Notes: generated by a model not told the origin, from the sequence alone. A DNA stretch of 64,000 nt from an uncultured Oscillibacter sp. (GCA_910583695.1 CAJTZL010000004.1:26336-90335); one strand, 5' to 3'. Positions 37,812 through 46,928 are shown, numbered from the stretch's first letter. Program-made: numbers and translations.

Positions 37812-40721
37812 TCACTCCTTTTCATCCAAAGCGGCGAAGAGGCTCCGCAGGCGGATGCGCACCGCGCCCAGGTTGGTGATCTCGTCGATTTTCAGCTCCG
37901 TGTACAGCTTGCCCCCGGCCTGCAGGATGGCCTGGGTCTCGTCGGTGGTGATGGAGTCCACACCGCAGCCGAAGCTGACCAGCTGCACCAGATCGCAGTC
38001 CCGGTGCTCCGCGCAGTATCTGGCGGCGGCGTAGAGCCGGGAGTGGTAGGTCCATTGGTTCAAAACCGTGGTGGGGAATTTGTCCACCAGACCGGAGATG
38101 GAATCCTCCGTCACCACCGCCGCGCCGAAACGGGTGATCAGCGTGTCAATGCCGTGGTTCACCTCCGGGTCCACGTGGTAGGGCCGCCCCGCCAGGACGA
38201 CGATGCGCCGCCCCTCGGCCCGGGCCCGTTCCATAATCCGGGCCCCTTCCCGGCGGACCTGGGCCATATGATCGGCGTAGGCGGCGTAGGCCGCCTCCCC
38301 GGCCTCCCGGACCTCCGCCTTGGAAATGTCCGGGAAGTACCGCCGGAGGGACTCGTAAATCTTTTTGGCAAAGTCCTTGGGCCGGTGGAGGCCCACGTAG
38401 TCATAAAGGAATTTCGTGCCCTTGATCTCCGGGCAGTTCCCGGCGATGACCTCCGGATAGTAGGCCACAACGGGGCAGTTGTAGTGGTTATCCCCCAGGC
38501 CCTCGTCCAGGTTGTAGGTCATGCAGGGATAGAAGACGGCGTCCAGCCCCAGCCTGGAGAGGAACCGGATGTGCCCGTGGGCCAGCTTGGCCGGGAAACA
38601 GGCGGTGTCGCTGGGAATGGTGGCCTGCCCCTGGAGGTACAGGTCCCGGCTGGAGAGGGGACTGTGGTACACGGCAAAGCCCAGTTTCGTGAAGAAGGCG
38701 TGCCAGAAGGGCAGCAGCTCCCACATATTCAGGCAGAGGGGAATGCCGATCTTCCCCCGCTTCCCGGGGACGGGCTTGCAGTTCAGCAGCAGCTTCCGCT
38801 TGTATGCATACAGATTCCGCTCCTCGCCGTCGGCCCTGCCGGTAACGGGGCGGTCGCAGCGGTTGCCGCTGATGAAGGTCTCCCCTCCCGCAAAGGTGTT
38901 GACGGTGAGCTGGCAGTTGTTGCCGCACAGGCCGCAGACGCGGCTCTCCGTCTCCTGGGAGAAATTCGCCAGGGCCTCCCGGTTCAGCAGGGCGCTGGCC
39001 TGACCGGAGACGGCCTTGCTCCGGCCGTAGAGAGCCGCGCCGAAGGCCCCCATGAGCCCCGCGATGTCCGGGCGGATGACCTCCACCCCCATCTCCTTTT
39101 CAAAGGCCCGGAGGACGGCCTCGTTGTAGAAGGTGCCCCCCTGGACCACCACGTTCCTGCCCAGCTCCTCGGGGCTGGCGGCCCGGATGACCTTGTAGAT
39201 GGCGTTTTTCACCACGGAGATGGAGAGTCCCGCGGAGATGTTCTCCACGCTGGCCCCGTCCTTCTGGGCCTGCTTCACGCTGGAGTTCATGAAGACGGTG
39301 CAGCGGCTCCCCAGGTCCACGGGCCGGTCCGCAAAAAGGCCCAGCTTTGAGAACTCCTTCACGTCATGGCCCAGGGCCTGAGCGAAGGTCTGGAGGAAGC
39401 TGCCGCAGCCGGAGGAACAGGCCTCGTTCAAAAAGATGTTGCTGATGGCTCCGTCCTCGATTTTGAAGCACTTCATATCCTGTCCGCCGATGTCGATGAT
39501 GAAATCCACATTGGGCAGAAAGTGCCTCGCGGCGGTGAAGTGGGCCACGGTCTCCACCACGCCCCAGTCGGCGTGGAAGGCGTTTTTCGCCAGGTCCTCG
39601 CCATAGCCGGTGGTGGTGACGGAGGCCACGTGAAGGGCCGGGTGCTGGTCGTAGAGCTGCTGAAGCACGCCCCGGATCAGGGGCACGGGATTGCCCAGAT
39701 TGGGCCGGTAGTCCGTGAACAGCAGCCGGGCCTCCTGGTCGATGACCGCCACCTTGACGGTGGTGGAGCCGGAATCAATGCCGATATGGACCGGGGCGGC
39801 GTAATCCGGGCCGAAGGGGGCCCGGGCAACCTCAGCCCCGGCGTGGCGGGCCCGGAAGGCCTCGTATTCCTCCTGCGTTTCAAACAGCGGCGGCTGGCTC
39901 CGGTAGGTCTCCGTGCCTCCCCGCTCCCGGAGGCGGTCCGCCAGCGCGTTCAGGTCAAAGCTCTGGTCGGCGTAGAACGCCGCCCCCAGGGCCACAAACA
40001 GCAAGCTGTTCTCCGGGCAGGTCCCGGTGACGCCCAGCGTCCTGTCAAAGCTCTCCCGCAGGCATCTGGAGAAGGTCAGCGGTCCCCCCAGGTAGAGGAT
40101 GCGCCCCTTGATGGGCCGCCCCTGGGCCAGACCCGCAATGGTCTGGTTCACCACCGCCTGATAGATGCTGGCGGCGATGTCCCGGGCCTTGGCCCCCTGG
40201 TTGATGAGGGGCTGGACGTCGCTTTTGGCGAAGACGCCGCAGCGGGAGGCGATGGTGTAGGTTTTCTCCGCCCCCAGGGCGGCCTCGTCCATCTCTCCGG
40301 CGGTCATTTTCAGGAGGGTCGCCATCTGGTCGATAAAGGCCCCGGTGCCCCCGGCGCAGGAGCCGTTCATCCGGACCTCCATGCCGCCGGTGAGGAAGAG
40401 GATCTTGGCGTCCTCGCCCCCCAGCTCGATGACCACGTCGGTGCCCGGGGTCAGGCGGTTCGCCGCCACCCGTGTGGCAAAGACCTCCTGAACAAAGGGC
40501 ACGCCCACGCTCTCCGACAGCCCCAGGCCGGCGGAGCCGGAGATAGCCAGCTCCGCCCTTCCCGCGGGGACGTACTGCCCGGCCACCCGGCGGAGCAGCT
40601 CCTCGGACTTTTCCAGGATATGGCTGAAGTGCCGCTCGTAGGTGCTGTATACGATGTTGTCCGCGTCGTCCAGCGCCACGCATTTGATGGTGGTGGACCC
40701 CACGTCAAGACCGATCTTCAA
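37812..40721 (-). CDS. Double BadF/BcrA/HgdC-type ATPase activase with DUF2229
   Basis: A 969-residue protein with two tandem ASKHA activase domains, each starting with a phosphate loop (GLDVGSTTIK at residues 4-13; GIDSGSTTVK at 314-323). Each keeps the two cysteines that in HgdC bridge the subunit-interface 4Fe-4S cluster: Cys122 (SCAGGTGAF) and Cys161 (ASRCGVFAKS) in the first, Cys435 (EACSSGCGSF) and Cys474 (GSRCTVFMNS) in the second. A DUF2229 region (about 660-960) with CLNMWELLPFWHAFF follows. HgdC-type proteins use ATP to drive low-potential electron transfer. A strong promoter precedes it and two coupled genes follow. Confidence 0.9.
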   Translation of the reverse strand: MKIGLDVGSTTIKCVALDDADNIVYSTYERHFSHILEKSEELLRRVAGQYVPAGRAELAISGSAGLGLSESVGVPFVQEVFATRVAANRLTPGTDVVIELGGEDAKILFLTGGMEVRMNGSCAGGTGAFIDQMATLLKMTAGEMDEAALGAEKTYTIASRCGVFAKSDVQPLINQGAKARDIAASIYQAVVNQTIAGLAQGRPIKGRILYLGGPLTFSRCLRESFDRTLGVTGTCPENSLLFVALGAAFYADQSFDLNALADRLRERGGTETYRSQPPLFETQEEYEAFRARHAGAEVARAPFGPDYAAPVHIGIDSGSTTVKVAVIDQEARLLFTDYRPNLGNPVPLIRGVLQQLYDQHPALHVASVTTTGYGEDLAKNAFHADWGVVETVAHFTAARHFLPNVDFIIDIGGQDMKCFKIEDGAISNIFLNEACSSGCGSFLQTFAQALGHDVKEFSKLGLFADRPVDLGSRCTVFMNSSVKQAQKDGASVENISAGLSISVVKNAIYKVIRAASPEELGRNVVVQGGTFYNEAVLRAFEKEMGVEVIRPDIAGLMGAFGAALYGRSKAVSGQASALLNREALANFSQETESRVCGLCGNNCQLTVNTFAGGETFISGNRCDRPVTGRADGEERNLYAYKRKLLLNCKPVPGKRGKIGIPLCLNMWELLPFWHAFFTKLGFAVYHSPLSSRDLYLQGQATIPSDTACFPAKLAHGHIRFLSRLGLDAVFYPCMTYNLDEGLGDNHYNCPVVAYYPEVIAGNCPEIKGTKFLYDYVGLHRPKDFAKKIYESLRRYFPDISKAEVREAGEAAYAAYADHMAQVRREGARIMERARAEGRRIVVLAGRPYHVDPEVNHGIDTLITRFGAAVVTEDSISGLVDKFPTTVLNQWTYHSRLYAAARYCAEHRDCDLVQLVSFGCGVDSITTDETQAILQAGGKLYTELKIDEITNLGAVRIRLRSLFAALDEKE

Positions 40722-40795
40722 GCCCCGTTCCTCCTTTGCGCAAACGATTACCTCCCGTTTTCCCGGCAGGAATCACAAGATATCACATCTATGGT

Positions 40796-40824
40796 ATCAT
40801 ACACGCTTTCGACGCATTTTTCAA
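40796..40824 (-). promoter_or_regulatory. Promoter of the activase-like operon
   Basis: Minus strand TTGAAA (40819-40824), 17-bp spacer, TATGAT (40796-40801), about 75 bp before the start codon. Confidence 0.7.
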
Positions 40825-40882
40825 TCGGCAATGCCTTGAAAAACTGTAAAGAACCTGTTAAAAATGGCCTGTCCAGCCGGGC

Positions 40883-40911
40883 TTGCGGATTCCCCGGGGA
40901 CGTGCTATACT
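40883..40911 (+). promoter_or_regulatory. Promoter of queH
   Basis: TTGCGG (40883-40888), 17-bp spacer, TATACT (40906-40911), 33 bp before the start codon. Confidence 0.65.
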
Positions 40912-40943
40912 CATCTTATTCCATTCGGAAGCGAGGCATGACC

Positions 40944-41510
40944 ATGAAAACCGTTCTTCTCCACTGCTGCTGCGCCCCCTGCTCCCTGAGCTGCATCGAC
41001 CCCCTCCGGGCCGAGGGCATCGAACCGGCGGCTTTTTGGTACAATCCCAACATTCACCCCTGGAAGGAATACCAGGCCCGGCGGGACTGCCTGCTGGAAT
41101 ACGCCCCCTCCATCGGCCTGGAGGTGCGGGTTCAGGAGGACTACGGCCTCCGGGACTTTGTCCGCCGCGTGGCGGGGGACATCGACCGCCGCTGCGCCTA
41201 CTGCTACGAGCACCGGATCGAGGGAACGGCAAAATATGCGGCGGAGCACGGCTTTGCCGCCTTCACCACCACACTGCTGGCCAGCCTCTATCAGGACCAT
41301 GCGGGTATCGTCCGGGCGGCGGAGCGGTATGCAGAGCAGTACGGCGTAGAATTTTTGTACCGGGACTTCCGGCCCAATTTCCGGGAGGGGAACCGCCGGG
41401 CCCGGGAGCTGGGATTCTATATGCAGAAATACTGCGGCTGTGTGTTTTCCGAGCAGGACCGCTATCAAAAGCAGATTGACCGGGATAGGGCAAAGTTCGC
41501 GGAAACATGA
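40944..41510 (+). CDS. queH: Epoxyqueuosine reductase QueH
   Basis: Reduces epoxyqueuosine to queuosine, the last step of this tRNA wobble-base modification; QueH is the cobalamin-free alternative to QueG. The 188-residue protein shows the family cysteines: the N-terminal LLHCCCAPCSLSC (Cys8-10, Cys13), Cys84 and Cys87 in DIDRRCAYCYEHR, and Cys164/Cys166 in MQKYCGCVFSE. Start at 40944 has GAGG seven bases before it; the ATG at 40938 is only one base from that site. The gene is a single unit between promoter and terminator. No other queuosine genes are in the window. Confidence 0.92.
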   Translation: MKTVLLHCCCAPCSLSCIDPLRAEGIEPAAFWYNPNIHPWKEYQARRDCLLEYAPSIGLEVRVQEDYGLRDFVRRVAGDIDRRCAYCYEHRIEGTAKYAAEHGFAAFTTTLLASLYQDHAGIVRAAERYAEQYGVEFLYRDFRPNFREGNRRARELGFYMQKYCGCVFSEQDRYQKQIDRDRAKFAET

Positions 41511-41540
41511 AAACGCGGGAGCGTCACTGCTCCCGCGTTT
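41511..41540 (+). terminator. Terminator after queH
   Basis: 12-bp perfect stem (41511-41522 with 41529-41540) and 6-base loop, then CTTTTATTT. It overlaps the end of the convergent small gene. Confidence 0.85.
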
Positions 41541-41805
41541 CTTTTATTTCCAGCGACTTTTCCACCAGCGCCCGCAGGACCTCACCAGCCTGCCGCTCCG
41601 TTTCCGGTTCCTCCTGCTTCATGTAGCGGCGGCGGCGGTGAAACTCTCCCCTCGCCCAGCCCAGAAGGTCGATGATGATTTGACGGGGCTTTTCCGCGCT
41701 TTGCAGCTCCGCCAACGCCGCTACGGCCCAGGCGCACATGCGGTCCTCAAGAGCGCGGTAATCCTGCCAGGCCATATGGTCCAGGTTTTCTTGATTGAGA
41801 CGCAT
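41524..41805 (-). CDS. Hypothetical small protein, 93 aa
   Basis: Not recognised. The product is helical and highly charged (LLGWARGEFHRRRRYMKQEE), with no membrane segment. It has GGGGG eight bases before ATG. It is divergent from the small gene at 41952 across an AT-rich gap of about 145 bp, and its stop lies inside the queH terminator, so its own transcript may end there. The opposite strand has no better candidate gene. Confidence 0.55.
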   Translation of the reverse strand: MRLNQENLDHMAWQDYRALEDRMCAWAVAALAELQSAEKPRQIIIDLLGWARGEFHRRRRYMKQEEPETERQAGEVLRALVEKSLEIKETREQ

Positions 41806-41951
41806 TTTTTCACCCCCAGTAATAACCTTTACTTTACTCTTTCATGCGCTCCAGCGATACACCAGAATTATACACTAGATTTCTATATGAGAAATTTCTG
41901 CGTTATTCTATTGAGGTATTGCAGTTATATAATATCCATTGGGGTGAGAAG

Positions 41952-42119
41952 ATGAAATTTGAATTGCGGCAGCTTCCCGCTAAAGAAGAATCTATTTATA
42001 AAACCCTCTACATCAAGCGCAGCCTCGCCGACCACATAGAGGAAATTGCCTCGAAAAATAGCACCAGCTTCAACAATGTGGTGATTTCCATGATTGAAAG
42101 CTGCCTGAAAGAGGAGTAA
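41952..42119 (+). CDS. Small ribbon-helix-helix-like protein, 55 aa
   Basis: Product MKFELRQLPAKEES followed by IYKTLYIKRSLADHIEEIA and TSFNNVVISMIESCLKE: one beta strand then two helices, the pattern of Arc/MetJ-type DNA-binding proteins (structure inferred from sequence pattern only). Start at 41952 has GGGGTGAG just upstream; a longer frame beginning at 41844 is rejected because it crosses the AT-rich promoter-like region. Codon use is more AT-rich than the neighbours, which suggests transfer. A terminator follows directly. Confidence 0.6.
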   Translation: MKFELRQLPAKEESIYKTLYIKRSLADHIEEIASKNSTSFNNVVISMIESCLKEE

Positions 42120-42147
42120 AAAGGACCGCCCTGACGGGCGGTCCTTT
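42120..42147. terminator. Bidirectional terminator
   Basis: 12-bp perfect stem (42120-42131 with 42136-42147) and 4-base loop between the RHH-like gene and the convergent UPF0210 gene. Confidence 0.85.
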
Positions 42148-42161
42148 GCTTGTTCAGCCGT

Positions 42162-43520
42162 TCAGTTCCGCAGGCTGTGCAGCGGCGCGGGAATCCGTCC
42201 GCCCCGGGCGATGAAGGCGGCGGAGGACTCCCGGTGGACCGGCATCACCGGGGCGCTGCCCAGCAGCCCCCCCATCTCAATGGTGCCCCCCACATCCTTC
42301 CCCGGGGCGGGGAGGATGCGCACGGCGGTGGTTTTGTTGTTCACCATTCCGATGGCCGCCTCGTCGGCAATGATCGCCGCGATGGTCTCCGCCGGGGTGT
42401 CCCCGGGAACAGCAATCATGTCCAGGCCCACGGAGCACACGCATGTCATGGCCTCCAGCTTATCCAGGCACAGCGTCCCGGAGCGGGCGGCGGCGATCAT
42501 GCCCTCGTCCTCGCTGACGGGGATGAAGGCCCCGGAGAGGCCCCCCACGCTGGAGGAGGCCATGACGCCTCCCTTTTTCACCGCGTCGTTCAGCATGGCC
42601 AGGGCCGCCGTGGTGCCGTGGGTCCCGCAGACCTCCAGACCCAGCTCCTCCAGAATCCGGGCCACGCTGTCCCCGACGGCGGGGGTGGGGGCCAGGCTCA
42701 GATCCACGATGCCGAAGGGAACCCCCAGCCGCCGGCTGGCCTCCTGGGCCACCAGCTGGCCCATGCGGGTCACGCGGAAGGCGGTTTTCTTGATGGTTTC
42801 CGCCGCCACGTCCAGAGGCTGGCCCTTGACGGCCTGGAGGGCGTGGCAGACTACGCCCGGCCCGGAAACGCCCACGTTGATGACCTTTTCCGCCTCCCCG
42901 GCGCCGTGGAAGGCCCCGGCCATGAAGGGGTTGTCCTCCACGGCGTTGCAGAACACCACCAGCTTGGCGCAGCCCAGGCCGTCCCGGTCCGCCGTGCGGG
43001 CGGCGGTCTCCTTGACGATCCGGCCCATGAGGGCCGCGGCGTCCATGTTGATGCCCGCCCGGGTGGAGCCCACGTTGACGGAGGAGCACACCAGCTCCGT
43101 CCGGGCCAGAGCCTCCGGAATGGAGAGGATGAGGCGCTCGTCCGCCTGGGTCATCCCCTTCTGGACCAGGGCGGAGTAGCCGCCGATGAAGTTCACGCCG
43201 CAGCTCCGGGCCGCCCGGTCCAGGGCCAGGGCGAAGGGGACGTAATCCTCCGTCTCGCTGGCCCCGGCCACCAGGGCCATGGGGGTGACGGAGATGCGCT
43301 TATTCACAATGGGGATGCCGAACTCGTCCTCGATGTCCTGGCCGGTTTTCACCAGACGCTCGGCGCAGCGGCAGATTTTCTCATAGATCTTCCCGCAGGC
43401 CCGTTCCGGGTCCGGGTCGCAGCAGGAGAGCAGGGAGATGCCCATGGTGATGGTGCGGATGTCCAGATGCTGCTGGTCTATCATTTCAATGGTGGAGAGA
43501 ATCTCCTTCTGATTCAGCAT
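42162..43520 (-). CDS. UPF0210 (PFL/DUF711) family protein
   Basis: A 452-residue protein of the UPF0210 family, which almost always sits next to a UPF0237 ACT protein, as here (12 bp). Conserved stretches include ISLLSCCDPDPERACGKIY near the N-terminus, NVGVSGPGVVCHALQ and CGTHGTTAALAMLNDAVKKGG in the centre, and AVPGDTPAETIAAIIADEAA near the end. Function is unestablished; family structures resemble glycyl-radical-enzyme-like barrels. It is the last gene of the pheB-hom-lysC-ACT operon. Confidence 0.88.
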   Translation of the reverse strand: MLNQKEILSTIEMIDQQHLDIRTITMGISLLSCCDPDPERACGKIYEKICRCAERLVKTGQDIEDEFGIPIVNKRISVTPMALVAGASETEDYVPFALALDRAARSCGVNFIGGYSALVQKGMTQADERLILSIPEALARTELVCSSVNVGSTRAGINMDAAALMGRIVKETAARTADRDGLGCAKLVVFCNAVEDNPFMAGAFHGAGEAEKVINVGVSGPGVVCHALQAVKGQPLDVAAETIKKTAFRVTRMGQLVAQEASRRLGVPFGIVDLSLAPTPAVGDSVARILEELGLEVCGTHGTTAALAMLNDAVKKGGVMASSSVGGLSGAFIPVSEDEGMIAAARSGTLCLDKLEAMTCVCSVGLDMIAVPGDTPAETIAAIIADEAAIGMVNNKTTAVRILPAPGKDVGGTIEMGGLLGSAPVMPVHRESSAAFIARGGRIPAPLHSLRN

Positions 43521-43532
43521 GAGGCCCCCTCC

Positions 43533-43802
43533 TTAAATACTGTGCATGGCATTGAAAATCTCCTCCCGCTGGATGCGGATGGAGAGGCCCATCTCCGCTC
43601 CCAGGTCGTTCAGGCCCTTCCCCAGCTCGCCGAAGCTGGCGGTGGACTGGCCCACATCCACGGCCATGACCATGGTGAAGGCCCCCTGGAGGATGGTCTG
43701 GGAGATGTCCAGAATGTTGACGTTGTAGTTTGCCAGACGGTTGCAGACGGCGGCAATGATGCCCACCCGGTCCTGCCCCAGGACGGTGACGATGGCGTTC
43801 AT
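43533..43802 (-). CDS. UPF0237 ACT-domain protein
   Basis: A stand-alone 89-residue ACT domain, a small-molecule-binding module that usually senses amino acids. It starts MNAIVTVLGQDRVGIIAAVCNR, the glycine-rich turn being the expected ligand site. Members of this family pair with UPF0210 genes; the pair lies directly downstream of lysC. It may regulate UPF0210 or the aspartate-pathway enzymes allosterically; that is inference. Confidence 0.9.
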   Translation of the reverse strand: MNAIVTVLGQDRVGIIAAVCNRLANYNVNILDISQTILQGAFTMVMAVDVGQSTASFGELGKGLNDLGAEMGLSIRIQREEIFNAMHSI

Positions 43803-43873
43803 GGTTGCTCCTCCTTTATTTTCAGAAACGGCCTCCGGCGAGGGGAACCGGATTCCCCCCGCCGGACGCAGAT

Positions 43874-45085
43874 TTACAGCTCGTCAAAGAACTTGTCGTG
43901 AATGGCCCGCACCGCCCGGCTCACGTCCGTCTCGTCCAGCAGGACGGAGACGCGGATCTCGGAGGTGTTGATCATCTGGATGTTGATGCCCGCCTCGTAG
44001 AGGGCCTCGAACATTTTGGCGGCCACGCCGCAGTTGCTCATCAGGCCCACGCCCACGATGGATACCTTTCCAATCCGGTCGTCCGCCTCAATGTGGTCGA
44101 AGCGCAGGGCCTCCTTGTGCTCGTTGAGGATGGCCTCCACCTCCTGCTGGTCCTTCCGATGGATGGTGAAGGTGATGTCCTTGGTGTCCTCCCGGCCGAT
44201 GGATTGGAGAATCACGTCCACATTGATGTTGTGCTTGCTCAGCAGGTCAAAGACCTGGAAGGCGACGCCGGGATTGTGCTGGAGGCCCACCAGGGCCACC
44301 CGGGCAATGCTGGTATCCTTGGCCACTCCGGCGATGTTGGTCTTTTCCACTTTTGTAACCTCCTTGATTTTCGTGCCGGGCTTCCGCTCCAGGCTCGACA
44401 CCACTTCCAAATTCACCCGGAACTTCTTGGCCAGCTCCACGCTGCGGTTGTGGAGCACCTGGGCCCCCTGAGATGCCAGCTCCAGCATCTCGTCGTAAGT
44501 AATCTCCTCCAGCTTCCGGGCCGTGGGGACCAGACGGGGGTCCGCCGTATACACGCCGTCCACGTCGGTGTAAATCTGGCACAGGTCCGCCCGGAAGGCC
44601 GCCGCCAGAGCCACGGCGCTGGTGTCGGAGCCTCCCCGGCCCAGGGTGGTGACGTCGCCGTTGCGGTCCACGCCCTGGAAGCCCGTGACGATGACGATGC
44701 GGCGCTGGTCCAGCTCCGCCTGGATGCGCTCGGAGTCGATGCGCTTGATGCGGGCGTCGGCGTGGACGGTGGTGGACTGAATGCCCACCTGCCAGGCCGC
44801 CAGGGACACGCAGGGCAGGCCCATGGCCTCCAGGGCCATGGCGCAGAGGGCCACGGAAATCTGCTCCCCCGCGGACAGGAGCATATCCAGCTCCCGCTTG
44901 GAGGCGCTGGGGTTGACCTCCCGGGCCTTTTCAATCAGGTCGTCGGTGGTGTCCCCCTGGGCGGACAGGACTACAATCACGTCGCTGCCCTTGACATAGG
45001 TCTCCGCGATGATTCGGGCGACATTCAGGATGCGTTCCGCGTCCCTCACGGAGCTGCCGCCGAATTTCTGAACAATCAAACTCAT
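43874..45085 (-). CDS. lysC: Aspartate kinase
   Basis: Phosphorylates aspartate, the first step toward lysine (and dipicolinate), threonine and methionine. The 403-residue protein has the kinase signature VQKFGGSSVRDAERI at the N-terminus, the catalytic TGFQGVDRNGDVTTLGRGGSD region cut here into its two parts TGFQGVDRNGDVT and LGRGGSDTSA, and two C-terminal ACT domains (about 255-403) for feedback control. Size fits a monofunctional clostridial LysC. It is third in the operon after hom, with a 90-bp gap. It also feeds the dipicolinate pathway used by DpaAB in this same window. Confidence 0.95.
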   Translation of the reverse strand: MSLIVQKFGGSSVRDAERILNVARIIAETYVKGSDVIVVLSAQGDTTDDLIEKAREVNPSASKRELDMLLSAGEQISVALCAMALEAMGLPCVSLAAWQVGIQSTTVHADARIKRIDSERIQAELDQRRIVIVTGFQGVDRNGDVTTLGRGGSDTSAVALAAAFRADLCQIYTDVDGVYTADPRLVPTARKLEEITYDEMLELASQGAQVLHNRSVELAKKFRVNLEVVSSLERKPGTKIKEVTKVEKTNIAGVAKDTSIARVALVGLQHNPGVAFQVFDLLSKHNINVDVILQSIGREDTKDITFTIHRKDQQEVEAILNEHKEALRFDHIEADDRIGKVSIVGVGLMSNCGVAAKMFEALYEAGINIQMINTSEIRVSVLLDETDVSRAVRAIHDKFFDEL

Positions 45086-45175
45086 GAGTCTATCTTCCTT
45101 TTCCGCTTGAAATCAGGTTGGACGGAGGAGGACGCTCTCCCCCGCTCTATTATATGCGGTGGGCGGCGCGCCGGG

Positions 45176-46372
45176 TCAGCCGTCCAGCACCCGCATACAG
45201 GACAATACATTCAAAGAGCGGGACTGCCGGGCCGCCTCGGTCCCGCTGAGAGACTCCGTCAAAAAGGCGGTCTCCCCGTCCTCGCTGAGGACCTCCACCT
45301 GTCCGAAGGCCAGGGCCGCATCAGTGAGGCTGCCCTCAATGCGGAAGTAGTGCCGGGTCTTCAGGGTCCCGGGCTCCTGGAAGCCCGCCGGGTCCGCCGA
45401 CCAGCCGATCTCCTCCCGCTTGGGGCTTTGCTGAAGGCACTCCATCACGTCCGCCACGCAGGCGGAGGCGGTGGGCAGCTCCCCGGCGCCCTTGCCGTAG
45501 AACATCACTTCCCCCGTGGCGTTGCCCCGGACCATCACCGCGTTGAACACGTCCTCCACGTTGGCCATGGGGTTGTCCTCGGGAATCAGATGGGGGGCCA
45601 CGTAGGCCGTCCGCCCGCCGCCGGGGAGGCGCACCGCCCGGCCCAGCAGCTTGACCCGGTAGCCCGCCCGCTGGGCGATCTTCACATCCCGGAGGCTCAG
45701 CTTGCTGATGCCCTCCATGGGCACCCGCTCCGGGTCGATCTGGCTGCCGAAGGCCAGATCCCCCAGGATGCAGATTTTCCGCCCGGCGTCAATGCCCTCC
45801 ACGTCGGCGGTGGGGTCCGCCTCGGCGTAGCCCTTGGCCTGGGCCTCCCGGAGAGCATCGGAGAAAAAGGCCCCGGTGCGGACCATCCGTGTGAGGATGT
45901 AGTTGGTGGTCCCATTCAAAATTCCGTAAACCTCGTCGATGCGGTTGGCCGCCATGCACTGGGTCAGGGGGTGGAGCACCGGGATGCCGCCGCCCACGCT
46001 GGCCTCGAAGAGGTAGCTGACGTTCTTCCGTCTGGCCAGGGCCAGCAGCTCGCAGCCCCGCTCCGCCACCAGCTGCTTGTTGGCGGTAACGACGTGCTTT
46101 CCGGCCTCCAGGGCCCGCTTCGTGTACTCGTAGGCCGCCTCCACCCCGCCGATGGTCTCCACCACCACCCGGATGTCCTCGTCCTCCTCAATCTTTTTGA
46201 AGTCGTCCGTCATCAGCTGCCGGTAAGGCCCGTCCTTGAAATGCCGGACCAGCACCCGCTTCACCTGCAAGGGCTCCCCCAGCTTCCGCTCAATCTGCCG
46301 GGCGTTTTCCGCCGCCACCTTGGCAACGCCCGTGCCCACGGTGCCCAGCCCCAGTATCGCAATCTGTATCAT
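45176..46372 (-). CDS. hom: Homoserine dehydrogenase, shortened C-terminus
   Basis: Reduces aspartate semialdehyde to homoserine. The 398-residue protein has the NAD(P) loop AILGLGTVGTGVAKV at the N-terminus, the VTANKQLVAE motif and the substrate site GGGIPVLHPL...LNGTTNYILTRM, then TADVEGIDAGRKICIL. Typical relatives of about 430 residues end in a full ACT domain; here only about 60 residues follow the catalytic part, with VEVLSEDGETAFLTESL replacing the usual ACT pattern, so feedback control may be reduced or supplied by neighbouring ACT proteins. It starts 15 bp after pheB. Confidence 0.94.
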   Translation of the reverse strand: MIQIAILGLGTVGTGVAKVAAENARQIERKLGEPLQVKRVLVRHFKDGPYRQLMTDDFKKIEEDEDIRVVVETIGGVEAAYEYTKRALEAGKHVVTANKQLVAERGCELLALARRKNVSYLFEASVGGGIPVLHPLTQCMAANRIDEVYGILNGTTNYILTRMVRTGAFFSDALREAQAKGYAEADPTADVEGIDAGRKICILGDLAFGSQIDPERVPMEGISKLSLRDVKIAQRAGYRVKLLGRAVRLPGGGRTAYVAPHLIPEDNPMANVEDVFNAVMVRGNATGEVMFYGKGAGELPTASACVADVMECLQQSPKREEIGWSADPAGFQEPGTLKTRHYFRIEGSLTDAALAFGQVEVLSEDGETAFLTESLSGTEAARQSRSLNVLSCMRVLDG

Positions 46373-46387
46373 TTCGAAACCCTCTCT

Positions 46388-46828
46388 CTATCCAGCCAGA
46401 ATCTCAAACTTCAATACGCCCTCCAGCGCGGACGCGTCCCCCATCAGCTGCTCCAGGGACTCCGAAAGGCCGCTGGTCTCCGCGGAGATGGTCACGGCCG
46501 CACAGCCGTTGGTGGGGATGCTCTGGTTGATGGTCAGAATGTTGGCCCCGGAGGCGGCGAAGACCGCCAGCACGCCGGAAAGCACCCCCGCCACGTCCTT
46601 GAGCATGGCGTAAAAGGTGATGATGTGTTCCGCCTTCATGTCGTTGAAGGGCCGGACGGAATCCTTGTATTTATAGAAGGCGCTGCGGCTGATGCCCGCC
46701 AGCTTTGTGGCGGCCCCTACGGTGTCCGCCTCGCCGGTCTGCATCATCCGCTTGGCCTCCGCCACCTTGACGAAAATCTCCGGCAGCGCATCCGCCGCCA
46801 CAATGTAGTATTTGATCGCCTTTGCCAT
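46388..46828 (-). CDS. pheB: ACT-domain protein PheB (UPF0735)
   Basis: A 146-residue protein with an N-terminal helix-turn-helix-like part (MQTGEADTVGAATKLAGISR then SAFYKYKDSV) and a C-terminal ACT domain (about 70-146). The Bacillus relative is called pheB and is often next to hom or thr genes. It is thought to bind an amino acid and regulate; no catalytic role is known. Start at 46828 is five bases after GGAGG, six codons downstream of an ATG with no site. First gene of the aspartate-family operon. Confidence 0.9.
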   Translation of the reverse strand: MAKAIKYYIVAADALPEIFVKVAEAKRMMQTGEADTVGAATKLAGISRSAFYKYKDSVRPFNDMKAEHIITFYAMLKDVAGVLSGVLAVFAASGANILTINQSIPTNGCAAVTISAETSGLSESLEQLMGDASALEGVLKFEILAG

Positions 46829-46899
46829 CGCGCCCTCCCTATGCACCGCCTCTCCGGCGGAGATTCCGTCCGCCCATTGCGGTCATTTGTCCTCCCTGC

Positions 46900-46928
46900 A
46901 TGGTAACATATTTTCGGTCGCTCCGCAA
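46900..46928 (-). promoter_or_regulatory. Promoter of the pheB-hom-lysC operon
   Basis: Minus strand TTGCGG (46923-46928), 17-bp spacer, TACCAT (46900-46905), about 72 bp before pheB. Confidence 0.6.

Noticed and set aside
46839..46886. Possible 15-codon leader peptide before pheB (MTAMGGRNLRRRGGA)
   Set aside because: Although GGAGG precedes its ATG, the predicted transcription start lies in or after that site, and the codons are Arg/Gly rather than Thr, Lys or Met as expected for attenuation of this operon.
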